From NCBI GenBank assembly GCA_963555705.1, contig OY743184.1:21860859-21924858 (forward strand): a stretch of DNA of 64,000 nucleotides, in the 5' to 3' direction. Origin of the DNA: Ligustrum vulgare. Lineage: Eukaryota > Streptophyta > Magnoliopsida > Lamiales > Oleaceae. The notes under the pieces were generated by a model, which was not told where the DNA came from, made no database searches, and was given only the letters and a program-made list of their open reading frames with translations. Made by a program: the position numbers and the translations under genes. This document shows, one piece after another, positions 43,717-55,404 of the stretch (within the stretch, counting starts at the first letter, position 1; each line of letters begins with the position of its first letter).

Positions 43717-46700
43717 ATGTCGACGGAGACTGAGGACCTACCTCCAGCCATTTTAGATGGATCTTCAAGGCCCACTGTGTCTTCAACAAGAACAGTGGTA
43801 ACTAATGCAAAAATAGACGTGGAAAAATTTGATGGCACAAATAACTTTACTATGTGGCAATGTGAAGTTATGGATGCGCTATTTCAACAAGAGCTAGACA
43901 TTGTTCTTGAAGAAGATAAGCCAGCTGACATGGATGATCTAGAATGGACAAGAATCAATCGGAGTACCTGTGTGATCATCCGTTCGTGTCTCACCAGAGA
44001 GCAAAAGTTCCCATATATGATGGAGAAATCGGCAAGCAAATTATGGAAGGAGTTGGAGAAGCAGTTTATATCAAAAAGCTGCCAAAACAGACTCTATTTG
44101 AAGAAGAAGTTATTTCGCTTCCGATATCAACCTGGCACAACTATGTACAACCATATTACTGAGTTCAAGAAATTGGTAGCTGAGTTGATAAATCTTGAAG
44201 AATCTTTCAAGGATGAAGATAAGGCCATGTTGCTCTTGACTTCTCTTTCCGATGAATATGAACACCTTGTCACTACGATACTTCATGGAAAGGATGAAAT
44301 TACTTTTGATGAAGTATGTGCTGCTTTGTACAACAATGAGATCCGAAAGAAGGATCAAAAAGAACATGGAAGTTCAGCAGGAGAAGCCTATACTAGAAGA
44401 GGTCGTGCTCAAAGTCGTAATCCCGGGAGAAGGGGCAGATCTCGTTCGAAGGGCAAGCCTGCTAAAGATGAATGCGCCTTCTGTCATGAAAAAGGTCATT
44501 GGAAGAAGGATTGTCCAAAGCTGAAGAACAAAGACAAGGTTAAAGGTATTGCTGGAGCTACTTCAGAAGCCAATATAGCCAAGTGTGAAGATGATGAGTC
44601 AGAATTTGTTCTAGCTAGTACATCAAGTATATCTCACTCAGACGAATGGATTATGGATTCGGGTTGCACTTATCACATGTGTCCCAACAGGGAGTGGTTC
44701 TTCAAACTCGAAGAACTAAATGGTGGTGTTGTTTACCTCGGCAATGATGAGATCTTGAAAACAACGGGGATAGGTTCAATCCGTTTGAGATGTCATGATG
44801 GATCAACTAGAATTCTGACAGACGTAAGGTATGTACCAGATTTGAGTAAGAATCTCATCTCCGTGGGAGCCTTAGAATCTAAAGGCTTGTTCGTGACTAT
44901 ACGAGATGGAGTTCTGAAAATTGCTAAAGGCGCACTCGTGGTAATGAAAGGCATTAGGAGAAATAATTTGTATTACTTCCAAGGTAATACAGTTATTGGA
45001 TTGGCGGCTACAGCATCAGGAGAAGACGAAGATTCAGAAATCACAAAACTTTGGCACATGCGGTTGGGACATGCTGGTGAAAAAGCTATGCAAACTCTGG
45101 TGAAGCAAGGCCTATTAAAAGGAGCAAAAACATGCAAGATGGATTTTTGCAAACATTGTGTTTTGGGAAAACAGACAAAAGTAAAGTTTGGTACTGCAAT
45201 CCATAATACAGAAGGTATTCTGGACTATGTTCACTCAGACGTGTGGGGACCTACAAGGACATCTTCCTTGGGAGGTATGCACTATTTTGTTACTTTTGTC
45301 GATGATTTTTCCAGAAGATTTTGGGTGTATCTGATGAAGACAAAAGATGAAGTATTAGATCGTTTTCTTATATGGAAGAAGATGATGGAGACGTAGACGG
45401 GCAGAAAAATTAAACGACTCAGATCAGACAATGGTGGAGAATACAAGAGTGATCCGTTTCTTAAAATCTGCCAAGATGAAGGTATTATACGACACTTCAC
45501 AGTCAGAAATACACCACAGCAGAATGGGGTGGCTGAACGCATGAATCGAACATTGCTGGAGAAGGTTCGATGTATGTTGTCTAATGCTGGATTGGACAAG
45601 AAATTTTGGGCTGAGGCAGTAATATATGCGAGTCATCTCATTAATCGTTTACCATCTGCTGCCATTGGAAATAAGACACCTATGGAGGTTTGGTATGGAA
45701 AACCTGCTACTGACTATGATTCTTTACATGTTTTTGGTTCCACTGCATTCTACCATGTAAAAGAATCTAAGTTGGATCCAAGAGCTAAGAAAACACTGTT
45801 TATGGGGATCAGCTCTGGAGTAAAGGGATATCGCTTATGGTGTCCTGATATGAAGAAGATAATTCTTAGCAGGGATGTCACTTTTGATGAATTTGCTATG
45901 TTGAAAAAGGTGACCGAGGGTGCTCAGCAGCAGGTGGAGCAAGTTCCGCAACAGGTGGAGTTTGATGCAACTTTGATTGACCCAGTAGGTGAGACTCCAA
46001 TAGCAGAGGAGTATGTTGAAGAACAACAAGAAGAGGAGGTTTCAACCCAAGAACCTCCATCGCAACCGAGATCAATTGCAGTTGATAGGCCACGAAGAGA
46101 AATTCGAAAACCTGCTCGATTTGTTGATATGGTGGCCTATGCACTTCCAATTGTAGATGATGATGTTCCTTCTACTTACAAAGAAGCTGTCAGAAGTTCT
46201 GAAAATGATCAGTGGAAGGAAGCTATGGCAGATGAAATGCAGTCCCTTCAGAAGAACAAAACGTGGGAGCTAGCTCAACTTCCGAAGGATAAGAAGGCAA
46301 TTGGGTGCAAATGGGTATTTACAAAGAAAGAAGGATTTCCTGACAAGAACGAGGTTCGCTTCAAGGCACGGTTGGTGGCTAAAGGCTACGCTCAGAAGGA
46401 AGGAATTGATTATAATGAAGTATTTTCTCCAGTTGTGAAACATTCTTCCATTCGTATTTTATTGGCCTTGGTAGTGCAGTTTGACTTGGAACTAGTTCAA
46501 CTTGATGTGAAGACCGCCTTTCTGCACGGTGATTTGGAAGAGGAAATCTATATGACTCAGCCAGAAGGATTCAGGGTTGCTGAAAAAGAAAATTGGGTTT
46601 GTAAATTGAGCAAATCGCTATATGGACTTAAGCAGTCACCGAGGCAGTGGTATAAGCGATTTGACAAGTTTATGTTGGAGCAAAAGTACACACGAAGCAA

Positions 46701-47739
46701 GTTTGACCATTGTGTTTATTTTCACAAGCTAAAAGATGGATCTTTCATATATCTACTCTTGTATGTTGATGATATGCTAATTGCATCAAGGAGCCATGAA
46801 GAAATTGACAGATTGAAGGCTCAGCTAAACCAAGAGTTCGAGATGAAAGATCTCGGTGAGGCAAAGAAGATTCTTGGCATGGAGATAAGCAGAGAAAGAA
46901 ACAGAGGTAAGCTTTGTCTGACTCAAAAGCAGTATTTGAAGAAAGTATTACAACGTTTTGGTCTAGACAATCAGTCAAAACCTGTAAGTACTCCACTTGC
47001 CCCTCATTTCAAGCTTAGCTCTACGATGTCTTCCAACACCGACGCGGAACGAGAATACATGTCAAAAGTTCCTTATGCAAATACAGTTGGAAGTTTGATG
47101 TATGCAATGGTGTGTACAAGACCTGACATTTCACATGCAGTTGGAGTGGTGAGTAGGTATATGCATAGTCCTGGTAAAGGACATTGGCAAGCTGTGAAAT
47201 GGATGTTAAGGTATATTTTGAAAACCATTAATATTGGTTTAGTGTTTGAGCGGGATGATTCACTTGGTCATTGCGTAGTTGGATATGTTGATTCTGACTA
47301 TGCTGGTGATTTGGATAAACGTCGATCAACGACTGGATATGTGTTTACTCTTGCAAAAACTCCAGTCAGTTGGAAGTCCACTTTACAGTCTACAGTCGCT
47401 TTGTCTACGACAGAAGCAGAATATATGGCAGTTACAGAGGCTGTTAAAGAGACAATTTGGCTGCAGGGGTTACTTGGTAAATTGGGAGTCGTTCAGAAAC
47501 ACATCACTGTGTATTGTGATAGCCAGAGTGCTATTCATTTGGCAAAGAACCAAGTCTACCATGCACGGACAAAGCACATCGATGTTAGATATCATTTTGT
47601 GCGGGAAATTGTTGAAGAAGGGGAGATCCTACTTCAAAAGATTCTAACAGCTGAAAATCCTGCAGATATGTTGACCAAAGTGGTAACAGCGATCAAGTTC
47701 AATCATTGTTTGGACTTGATTAACATCCTGCGAATTTAA
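43717..47739 (+). pseudogene. Copia-2 Gag-Pol polyprotein with one in-frame stop
   Basis: One frame of 1341 codons, interrupted only by TAG at 45394 within the integrase. Order: Gag of the UBN2 type (KFDGTNNFTMWQCEVMDALF); zinc knuckle CAFCHEKGHWKKDC; protease WIMDSGCTYHM with catalytic DSG; GAG-pre-integrase LWHMRLGHAGEKAM; integrase with HSDVWGP, FVDDFSRRFWVY and SDNGGEY (the DDE residues), and the AERMNRTL helix after the stop; reverse transcriptase with [54 protein letters not shown] and [12 protein letters not shown] (catalytic YVDD); RNase H with [19 protein letters not shown] and [10 protein letters not shown]. Every catalytic motif is present. The stop looks like one recent C-to-T change in a CAG codon, so the element was recently active but this copy should not make full Pol. 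Confidence 0.93.
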
Positions 47740-47832
47740 ACACCTACGAGGTGTGTGGTGCCAACAGGCACAATTGGAGACACTCTTTCTCATTTTGTTT
47801 GGAAGCAGTTCATTTGAATCAAGATTGAAGCT

Positions 47833-47843
47833 AAGGTGGAGAT
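47833..47843 (+). promoter_or_regulatory. Copia-2 polypurine tract
   Basis: AAGGTGGAGAT immediately before the 3' LTR, the priming site for plus-strand DNA. Confidence 0.75.
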
Positions 47844-48320
47844 TGTTAGCCATTATTTCAATAGTGGCATCAATTAGTCAAAAGTTTGGCAAAGTTTGGC
47901 ATCAATTAGTCAAAAATGGAGCACTTGAATTTCCACCATAGATGTGGAAATAAAATTGATGGTTGTGATTCATTCTCTTAGCCTATAAATAGGCATGCTT
48001 CATTTTGTTTTTTGAACATCAAGTAGAAGAGAACAATTCCTTTGTTTTCTCTTGTGAGAGTTTGTAGTACTTGAGCATTTGGAGAGGTGCACTTGTAAAG
48101 TGTTCTTCTTTTGTAATTTGTGAGAAAGAGTGTTTGTTTGGTGAGGTAGAGATATTTGTATTCCACATTTGTCATATTAGTGGAAATTTGGAATCTCCCT
48201 CCGTGGACGTAGGCAATTTGCCGAACCACGTAAATCTTGTGTTGTTCTCTTTCGAATTCGAATTCGTTATTTCTATTTTTGCATTGGTCGAACCGTCGGT
48301 TAATTCGCTTCCGCACAACA
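47844..48320 (+). repeat. Copia-2 3' LTR
   Basis: Same length as the 5' LTR with no difference found by eye. Confidence 0.93.
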
Positions 48321-49740
48321 TTTTTGATAGAAGTGTGAAAAAGAAGTAATTGTGCTTTTAAATGGAGGATTTACTGATTTTCCTGCATAAAAAAATCATT
48401 CCAGTTTGCCTTCTTGGATGCAGATGTGGTTCCGTTGAAGGGGTGTATCACTTTGAAAATATTTTTGAGCCTTTTGTCATGTATTGACAAACATAACGAC
48501 AGACATTTTGGTTATCCTTATCATTGGGACGTGCTCTTGCTTCCAGAAGAATGCATAGGGTGAAATTCAAAGAAATGAGGGGGAAAATTAGGATATAAAT
48601 TAGGATTACTGGGCACATCGACGTGACGGACATCTGAGATTCTTCTACTTGCAAATCAAGATAACGGTAAATACTAAGGATGTCAAGTAAGTAAATTTCC
48701 CCTTCTCTCAACATAGTTGAATGTTCAATGTGGAATTATGTGCTTAATTGACATTCGTGTTAATTACGGATTTCTAATGCTTTTGGTTTACCATATGCAA
48801 GTATGTGTATTTAAGGAAATGTTCAAGCATGCACGTTATCATGTCATTGCATCATTAAACATGCATTGACATTGAAATAGGGAAGTCAAATGTTTTAATG
48901 AAAGGAATGTGTCAAAGTGCAAATTTTGTCAAAATTTATGTATCCCAAGTTTTTCAAAAAAGAATGGGTGTACTTCTATGTCATGAAAGATGCAAGTGGG
49001 AAATGAGGCGCGAGAGATTGGCGTACTCGAATGAAATGAGTAGCTTTGCGGTGGAATAAAGTTAATGACCGCTTTGCGGAGGGAAAGTGAATGTTAAACC
49101 GCTTTGCAGTGGAAATGTGAATGTTAATCTGGTTCCAAATAAGAATTGCCCACTATTATTTGATTGACTATAAGATATACCAAGTGAGCTCACGATGGAA
49201 TGAAGTAAAAGTTTTGAAATGTTAAGTGAAAGTTTGAAAAGTTTGAAAGTTTTGAAATGTTATAGTGAATGGGGATAAGTATTTTAGAGTTTAAAGCATT
49301 TCATGTCATAAGCATGCATCACTTGTACGAAATTTGCTTACTGAGCTTTAGCTCACTCCAATCCCTCCCCAATATTTCAGGTGATGAAAGTTAGATGAGA
49401 CGAGGAGAGCACTCGGTGATAGACTCAGGTTATACAAGTTAAATTAGAATTTATTTAAGTTTCTCATTAATTAATCCTTAATTCATTTATTATTGTTAAT
49501 TGTTTGGTTGAAATTAGCTTTGAATAAGTATGAGTGTAGTATTAGAGGTTAAATTACCTCTTATTTCATTTGTTAAAATTTATTTACTTGGAATTATATT
49601 GTTGAGGAGTTTGGGACTTATTGAAATGATTTTGATGATGTATGAGATTGAATGAGTTGAGATGTGTACTTTAAAATGATTTTGATATCTCTATACAGGT
49701 TGACTATGTTCAATTTATAGAGGAGATTTTGCCGAAATTT

Positions 49741-50295
49741 TTATAAAATTTTATAATAAAAGGATAAAAATGCTGAAGTTTTAAATGATTTATTTCTGCA
49801 TTTAAGTAAATAAAAAGTTAACACGCGTATATTTAAGATTTTGAGCTGGTTAAGAATTTGAACTGTACGAGAGCTTCCACTAACATTTCGTAACTGACTC
49901 TCCCTTATCTTCTGTAACAGAGAGCCCGTGAAGCAATTCGACCATATGACGAAGGACGCCAACAACACTGCAGAGATGACAGCGGTTCTGGACTCAAAAC
50001 GGAGGTCCAATACCAAACATGAGGAGGTTCTAAATCTAGTTTGCTTAAAACTAAATCCAAGTCCCGGTTCCATAACCCATAGAGAACAATCATAAATCCC
50101 AGAACCAGAGAACCACAAATTCTCAGTTTTTAGGTAAAGTGAAATCGAAGGAGAGGACCACGATTTACCAGGTTTTAGCATCAAAGAAATCACTAATTGT
50201 GATGTGGATTTCGCAAATGGAGATTTCAAATTGCGCAATTTGGGTTTCCCACAAACGTCCACCACATAACCCATGTCACTTTCGATCATTTTCAT
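49741..50295 (-). CDS. unrecognised 184-codon ORF, copy B
   Basis: Open from ATG 50295 (MKMIESDMGYVVDVCGKPKL) to a stop at 49741. It includes LKSPFAKSTSQLVISLMLKP, WVMEPGLGFSFKQTRFRTSS, a hydrophobic stretch AVISAVLLASFVIWSNCFTG that could span a membrane, and a Lys/Tyr-rich end. The frame seems to extend upstream in copy A (PGTGSSTWEFNFKLN), so the true start is unclear. The last third runs into the LTR-like DNA and is probably not genuine. No family recognised; it may be a fragment of a membrane-associated protein. Confidence 0.35.
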   Translation of the reverse strand: MKMIESDMGYVVDVCGKPKLRNLKSPFAKSTSQLVISLMLKPGKSWSSPSISLYLKTENLWFSGSGIYDCSLWVMEPGLGFSFKQTRFRTSSCLVLDLRFESRTAVISAVLLASFVIWSNCFTGSLLQKIRESQLRNVSGSSRTVQILNQLKILNIRVLTFYLLKCRNKSFKTSAFLSFYYKIL

Positions 50296-51192
50296 GGATT
50301 TCTAGGTCTCTCTGTTGAGTTTGAAGTTGAAATCCCATGTAGAGCTCCCAGTGCCAGGTTTGTTAAAAAGAATCAAAATCTCAACTTACTCTTCTTCTAA
50401 AATTTCATTTTCTTTATTTGGATTTTGTTCTTTAATGTTGTTTGAAACCATTAATGTGTTTCTAATTCTTAGCATGTTTAACCTGTGGTGAAAAGCATTT
50501 CTTTCACGTTTATAGCACACTCAGATTTCTCTCCCTAAAAATCTGCCAAAAATCCTTAAGTAAGCTGCTGCTTAACTCGATTCACATGTATTTTTACCTT
50601 CTCTTCACCTCAAAGTAAGTTGAAAATATTGGATTTTAATGCGACTTGGGATACCTACCGTTTTAAGGCAATCCTGCAGTTTTGAATGGTTATAGGTACT
50701 GAATTTTGGATTGTTTGAGATAAAAATGGTTCTTTTGATGGGTCAAGAAAAACAGTCCACTGAAGTATTATCCAATGCATATGTAAATTTCTCCTTCCTT
50801 GATAGCCCCATGAGCTCCACATTTCCCTAACGAATTAACTAAAACAGAGACTAGCTTCCTTCCATTTTACATAAAATTCCCATCACTGAATTTCAGAAAA
50901 ATCAATGGGAAATCGCCAGTTAACATAATCAGATATGATACCAAATGCGTGGCTTTGCAATATGGTTTTGAATGCCATCGTCTTCTTTCCTCATGATTTG
51001 ATGAAAATGGTTTCTCTATTTGAAGTTCCGATCTGATTTGGTTGTCCATGAAGGTGTATGATTATGGTTGAGGAAAAATGGAGAATGGGTTCTTTCTCCA
51101 TGGAGATATCTACCTAGACTGCCCTCCACCACAACCATTTTTTTTCTACTACGTTTGTATTTTTTATTTTTTTATTTTTGTATTTTTTTTTT

Positions 51193-51272
51193 TGAGAAAT
51201 CAAATTCCATAAACCGGGTTGTTTTTCCAAATGGGTCCGTGTTTGGAACTGCTTCTTTGGCTTACCAAGTAA
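51193..51272 (+). pseudogene. beta-glucosidase (GH1)-like first-exon fragment, copy B
   Basis: Translation reads INRVVFPNGSVFGTASLAYQ, followed by GTAATATT as a splice donor. See copy A. The remaining exons of a GH1 gene were not found within 500 bases downstream. The next plus-strand open stretch (51395-51450, ILGGATHFNGGFGGGMSGVF) does not match GH1 as I know it. Confidence 0.45.
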
Positions 51273-51968
51273 TATTTTGTTGAATTTTATTTGGTTTTGC
51301 ATTCTGTTTTTTATACATGTGCATTTTCTGAGCAACAGAGAATCAATCTTCTTTGGGTGCCGATCACCTATAGGGAATCAACCAAGTGACTGAGATTTTG
51401 GGTGGCGCCACCCATTTCAACGGTGGATTTGGTGGAGGAATGAGTGGGGTATTTTTGATAGAAGTGTGAACAAGAAGTAACTGTGCTTTTAAACGGAGGA
51501 TTTACTGATTTTCCTGCATAAAAAAAATCATTCCAGTTTGCCTTCTTGGATGCAGATGACAGAACATGGCGCACTCGGTGGTGTGGTTCCGTTGAAGGGG
51601 TGTATCACTTTGAAAATATTTTTGAGCCTTTTGTCATGTATTGACAAACATAACGACAGACATTTTGGTTATCCTTATCACTGGGACGCGCTCTTGCTTC
51701 CAGAAGAATGCATAGGGTGAAATTCAAAGAAATGAGGGGAAAAATAGAAAAAATTAAACTTGTGATGTTGTTTCGCCTCCTCTAACAATTATATGCTTGT
51801 GCATTCCCTTTGTTTCTATAAAAGATAAAACTTACTAAGCTTATGCTTATAAGTATCTATATAACCTTCAATAGCTGCTTTTTTCTTTTCATTTTCCACT
51901 CTTTGTGGTTGGATGCTAGAGATAATCTGGTTTATCATGTAGAACTTAATAAGCTTGTAATTTTGCAG

Positions 51969-52155
51969 GTGGTGTATTGACGTTGAGGTGGTATACTTGT
52001 GCAAATAGTTCCACATACCTATGATCAAGATTTCTGTGAATTGGAGTGAAATTCCCAGATAAAAAGGTAATTTATTAAGCATTCCCAGTATGTTGTGGGA
52101 GATGGCTCTAATGTCTTTAGGTTATAGGAGTGTGGTATGGAAAATTTATGCCTGA
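51969..52155 (+). pseudogene. ALG5: ALG5 (dolichyl-phosphate glucosyltransferase) last-exon fragment
   Basis: ALG5 makes dolichyl-phosphate glucose at the ER for protein N-glycosylation. After an intron-like TTTTGCAG, the sequence reads WCIDVEVVYLCK, stop, FHIPMIKISVNWSEIP, R, stop, then LLSIPSMLWEMALMSLGYRS and VVWKI before TGA at 52153. This matches the C terminus of plant ALG5 (RWCFDVELVYLCKWFRIPMI...EISVNWSEIPGSK). Two in-frame stops replace the expected Trp and Gly positions. Upstream ALG5 exons, including the glycosyltransferase-2 domain, are not found in the window. It is therefore a single-exon remnant with an intact splice acceptor. Confidence 0.75.
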
Positions 52156-53011
52156 AATTTTTATTTTTGTGTGAGCAAGGAAAAAGGCATTGATTAACGT
52201 TCAAAATAGGTTGATACAGGACTTTTAATGTTGAACACATGTTAACAGTGGAAGTTGAATGGAACTTATTTTCACATTGACACATGCACATGATTTTTTC
52301 TATATTTTTCTAACTAAATGTTGGAAAATTGAACTTTCAATATCATGAACTTTGTTTGGCCTTTCCCTCAAGAACCTCAGCATGTGCCTACATCACATTG
52401 ATTACAACAACTGATTTCAACATTCTTTGAGATGTTACTGATCCTAATAATGAAAGAAACAAATGTATCTTAGCTTCCAGTTTATTCGGAATCGTCTCAA
52501 ATACAATCAAAATAGCACCAGAATCAGCTGGTAAATTGATGCATGAGGTTTCTTGTCAAGAAAAAAAATTATTATAAAGAGGGTAATTATGTCTATCCCA
52601 AGTTTGATGCAATGGAAGCATAGAGAAAAGCGATTAAGAGTTAGAATGTCCCTGTTCCTGCATAGCACATGGTGGATGCATCGAAGTAGAACGATTTAGG
52701 CTATAGGAAAATAAGTAGAATTTGCAATATGTTATGCTCCTCTCTAAAGTTTTATTTCATTTTATGAGTCATTGTGGCTAAATGATGTTAACTATTTTGC
52801 TTAGTAACGCGTGTGCTACTATAAGAACAAGATATTATTATAAATTACATGACCCTCTTACAGTAAAAAATGATTTTTTTGTTTTTTTGGGTGCACTTCG
52901 ATTCCACAAAGTTATTGATATGTGATGACGATGGGTTGGGAGCCCAACGAGTGTGACGATTAATATTTTGTATAAGAAGTTTTCTAAAATTTATAATACT
53001 CTTTATAACAA
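52156..53011. other. non-coding, 3' flank of the ALG5 fragment
   Basis: AT-rich. No gene recognised on either strand. Confidence 0.4.

Positions 53012-53051
<40 letters not shown>
53012..53051. repeat. ATT trinucleotide microsatellite
   Basis: About 13 ATT units in a row. Confidence 0.9.
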
Positions 53052-53579
53052 GGCACTTGCAATTGTTATTTTTCATTCATTTTGTATTTGTTTCGTGTTA
53101 GTTTATTATACTTTGTCAATGAAATATGTTCGTACATCTTAAGGAGTGAAACTAGTAACTTTATAATTTGTGATCTATAAAATTTGTTATTTGTGTCTGT
53201 GATCATAAATTGTGTCATTGTGACCTAAGCCTATTTAATTACCTATTTTTTAATTAAAAATCTGATTTTTTTTTTTTTTTTTATTAAAACCACAAGTTTC
53301 TTAAATTTTAAATTCCATCTTTTAACTTCCTCATATACGTATTTAGCCCTTAAAAATATTAGGGATAAATACGTAACTACAACACATCGAATTATTTTTT
53401 ATGACAAACAAACTTATGAAATTGATTTAAGAAGCAAGTGTTAAATATAAATATAATATATTTAAATTAGTTACAAAATTTAGCAAATATACCTTTTATA
53501 AGTGGATATTTCTCATTCCAATTTCACAATCTATTTCCCGTCTTTCTCTTGACTCTTTACGATCTCCACTTCGAAAATC

Positions 53580-53769
53580 TCTCCACAATAACATTGCTTC
53601 CCTAAATCAACGATTTCTAACTACGATCAACAATTGAAGTTACTATAAAGTGAATTCAATATGACATTTATGCCTCTCCACAATAACATTGCTTCCTTAA
53701 ATCAACGATTTCTATCTACGATCAACAATTGAAGTTATTGTAAAGTGAATTCTATATGACATTTATGCC
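53580..53769. repeat. 95-bp tandem duplication
   Basis: Two units (53580-53674, 53675-53769) beginning TCTCCACAATAACATTGC differ at about five positions. Confidence 0.9.
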
Positions 53770-53933
53770 TTTTAGCAAGTGGGAGTTATGATTTATCACA
53801 CCTTCATCCTGACTCTGGGAGACATAACTTGAGATTTACCTCCTTAACCAGTGACTCAGAATATGATTGATTAGGACCCTCAAGGAGTAGACTACACCTT
53901 TAATATGACATGCTTTCTGTGATCATTCTTTAT

Positions 53934-54107
53934 GTCCTGTTTGGCGACTCCATTAATTTGGAGTTTAAACTCCAATTTAAACTACACAATTTTTCAAATT
54001 ACTTTTTAACTATATACATTTTTTTTCTTCAATTTTTTTATCACATATTTTACTTCGAAAACACCAAAAAAATCTTCTTTTTCTATTAATCAGCCGCCGG
54101 ACAGTAC
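53934..54107. mobile_element. MITE-like inverted-repeat element
   Basis: Left end TGTCCTGTTTGGCGACTCC and right end GCCGCCGGACAGTACA are imperfect inverted repeats, each followed inward by ATTAAT. The interior CTTTTTAACTATATACA resembles the elements at 9219 and 60688. Confidence 0.6.
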
Positions 54108-54345
54108 ATTAATGCAACGTGACTAACTATGACCATAATTGTACTTAAAATCACATATATTCATGTAATTGTGACTACGCAATATAATAGATTGTGACCT
54201 GTGTCTAATTGGCACGTAAGTGTCAGTCAATTGAACGTAACTCTATGTAATCAATGTTATTGCATTAAAGGTGACATGAAATTACTTGTGCATTGAATAA
54301 ACACGTGACCACTGTTTCATCTATAAATTTAGTACCACATTAAAA

Positions 54346-54520
54346 GTGCATTTGTTTAGTTTACTTTAATTTTTTCTCATTTCCTACTATACTCAATTTC
54401 AATCTTTCATTAAAAGTCAAGTTCACAATATTTAACATTTTAATTAAATCCCAACCATCTATTCTATTAAAAATCACTATTTATTTAAAAAAAACTCTTT
54501 TTAAATAATAGCAAACACAC
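54346..54520. mobile_element. possible MITE
   Basis: GCATTTGTTTAGTTTA at the left weakly pairs with AATAGCAAACACACAC at the right. The interior AACCATCTATTC is shared with the MITE at 5734. Weak. Confidence 0.3.
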
Positions 54521-54837
54521 ACAGTATTTTATCAGTTTGTAAACTAATTGTGACACATAACCAAGTATGTGTACTAATGTTTCATGTTTATATTAAATGT
54601 AATTACATGCAACATGAAATGAGTTGAATGCAACTATTGCTGTAAGCGTGAATAGGATGCGAGTCTTACATGTTTGTTTATTGTACAGTGGTAAAAAATC
54701 TCTAATTCTAGTGGAAAAGACATGCAAGTATGTTGAGTTTGTTGACATTATAATTTTAGAGTTGATGCTTCGTTATGCATAAATATCAATTAAACTGATA
54801 TATTCGTTGAATTCTTCCTGGCCTCCCATCCAAATTT

Positions 54838-54884
<47 letters not shown>
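54838..54884. repeat. AAT trinucleotide microsatellite
   Basis: About 15 AAT units. Confidence 0.9.
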
Positions 54885-54885
<1 letters not shown>

Positions 54886-55149
54886 TCCTTAGAAAAGGTT
54901 GAAATCTATGGATGAGAATGTTTCGACTTCTCTTATAAACCTACACATTGGAAGTTTATAACCTTGACAGTCATGCTGTCCTTTACAATGTTTAGAATCT
55001 TCAACAAGAATTGGAGAAGATTCCTGAGCCACACACTAAACATAACTTGAGGCATAGTCAAATCTGGTCACATTTTGTTAATTCGGTCAAATTCGGATGG
55101 ACAGTTTCATTCAGTCAAAACTGTTCAAAATGGTAAAATGTTTGGAAAA

Positions 55150-55404
55150 TCATTTTACGTCCTGGTATTTGAAGTGTTCACATATGTCCAAAAATTTTGA
55201 GACATGCATATGTGGATTTTCATCAAGTCTTCCATGGAATTGTTGTCCATTCTGAAACATATTTATGACATTGATTTTCAACTGAATGTTAGCCAACCCA
55301 AAATGTCGATATACAATACTAGATTGACTTTGAACCACCTGAGGTGTCATGAAATCATAAACCAGTATGTCATCCTCATTAATTATTTCAACACCAGGTA
55401 GCAA
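55150..55404 (-). pseudogene. Gypsy-2 gag fragment
   Basis: From ATG 55404: MLPGVEIINEDDILVYDFMT, then NMFQNGQQFHGRLDENPHMH and VSKFLDICEHFKYQDVK. This matches the start of the Ty3/Gypsy Gag core, FxGxxxEDPHxHLxxFLEVC, as seen also in Gypsy-1. It is cut off within the core, 84 codons in. Confidence 0.75.

Larger units (their letters stand above)
43098..48320 (+). mobile_element. Copia-2: young, near-complete Copia retrotransposon (5223 bp)
   Basis: LTRs 43098-43574 and 47844-48320 are 477 bp each, start TGTTAGCC and end CGCACAACA. I found no difference between them, which implies a very recent insertion. The primer site TGGTATCAGAGC (initiator Met tRNA) is at 43577, and a purine tract AAGGTGGAGAT ends just before the 3' LTR. 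The body holds one Gag-Pol frame with a single stop. Copy B gives the empty site GGGGTATTTTTGATAG at about 51447. The target is T-rich, so the duplication cannot be placed uniquely. The Gag and RT sequence resembles Tnt1-type (Tork lineage) Copia elements. Confidence 0.95.
24782..48590. repeat. 3.14-kb tandem duplication, copy A (interrupted)
   Basis: Segments 24782-26285, 27118-28184, 42800-43097 and 48321-48590 align in order with 48591-51738. Once the three insertions are removed, copy A is about 3139 bases against about 3148 for copy B. Small differences include a 25-base gap in A near 48430 and a gap in B near 49435. Both copies carry the right half of the putative LTR, a minus-strand ORF of unknown function and a beta-glucosidase-like exon. 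Confidence 0.9.
48591..51738. repeat. 3.14-kb tandem duplication, copy B (uninterrupted)
   Basis: Directly adjoins the end of copy A and matches it segment by segment. It has none of the three insertions found in copy A, so it preserves the pre-insertion sequence at each site. Confidence 0.9.
53052..54837. other. non-coding stretch with repeats
   Basis: Holds a 95-bp tandem duplication, a MITE (53934-54107), a weaker MITE candidate (54346-54520) and scattered TGTGACC/GTCACAA words like those at 22940-23160. No gene seen. Confidence 0.45.

Noticed and set aside
43091..48325. A clean 5-bp target duplication for Copia-2
   Set aside because: The flanks are GTATT and TTTTT. The copy B empty site is a T-run, so the duplication cannot be placed unambiguously.
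48448..48714. Minus-strand ORF crossing the junction of duplication copies A and B
   Set aside because: It exists only because of the junction, with no matching frame in copy B.
53577..53769. Possible CRISPR-like array
   Set aside because: Only two long units with no spacers; a simple tandem duplication in a plant genome.
55204..55401. Plus-strand ORF at this location
   Set aside because: It is the antisense shadow of the Gypsy-2 gag fragment.
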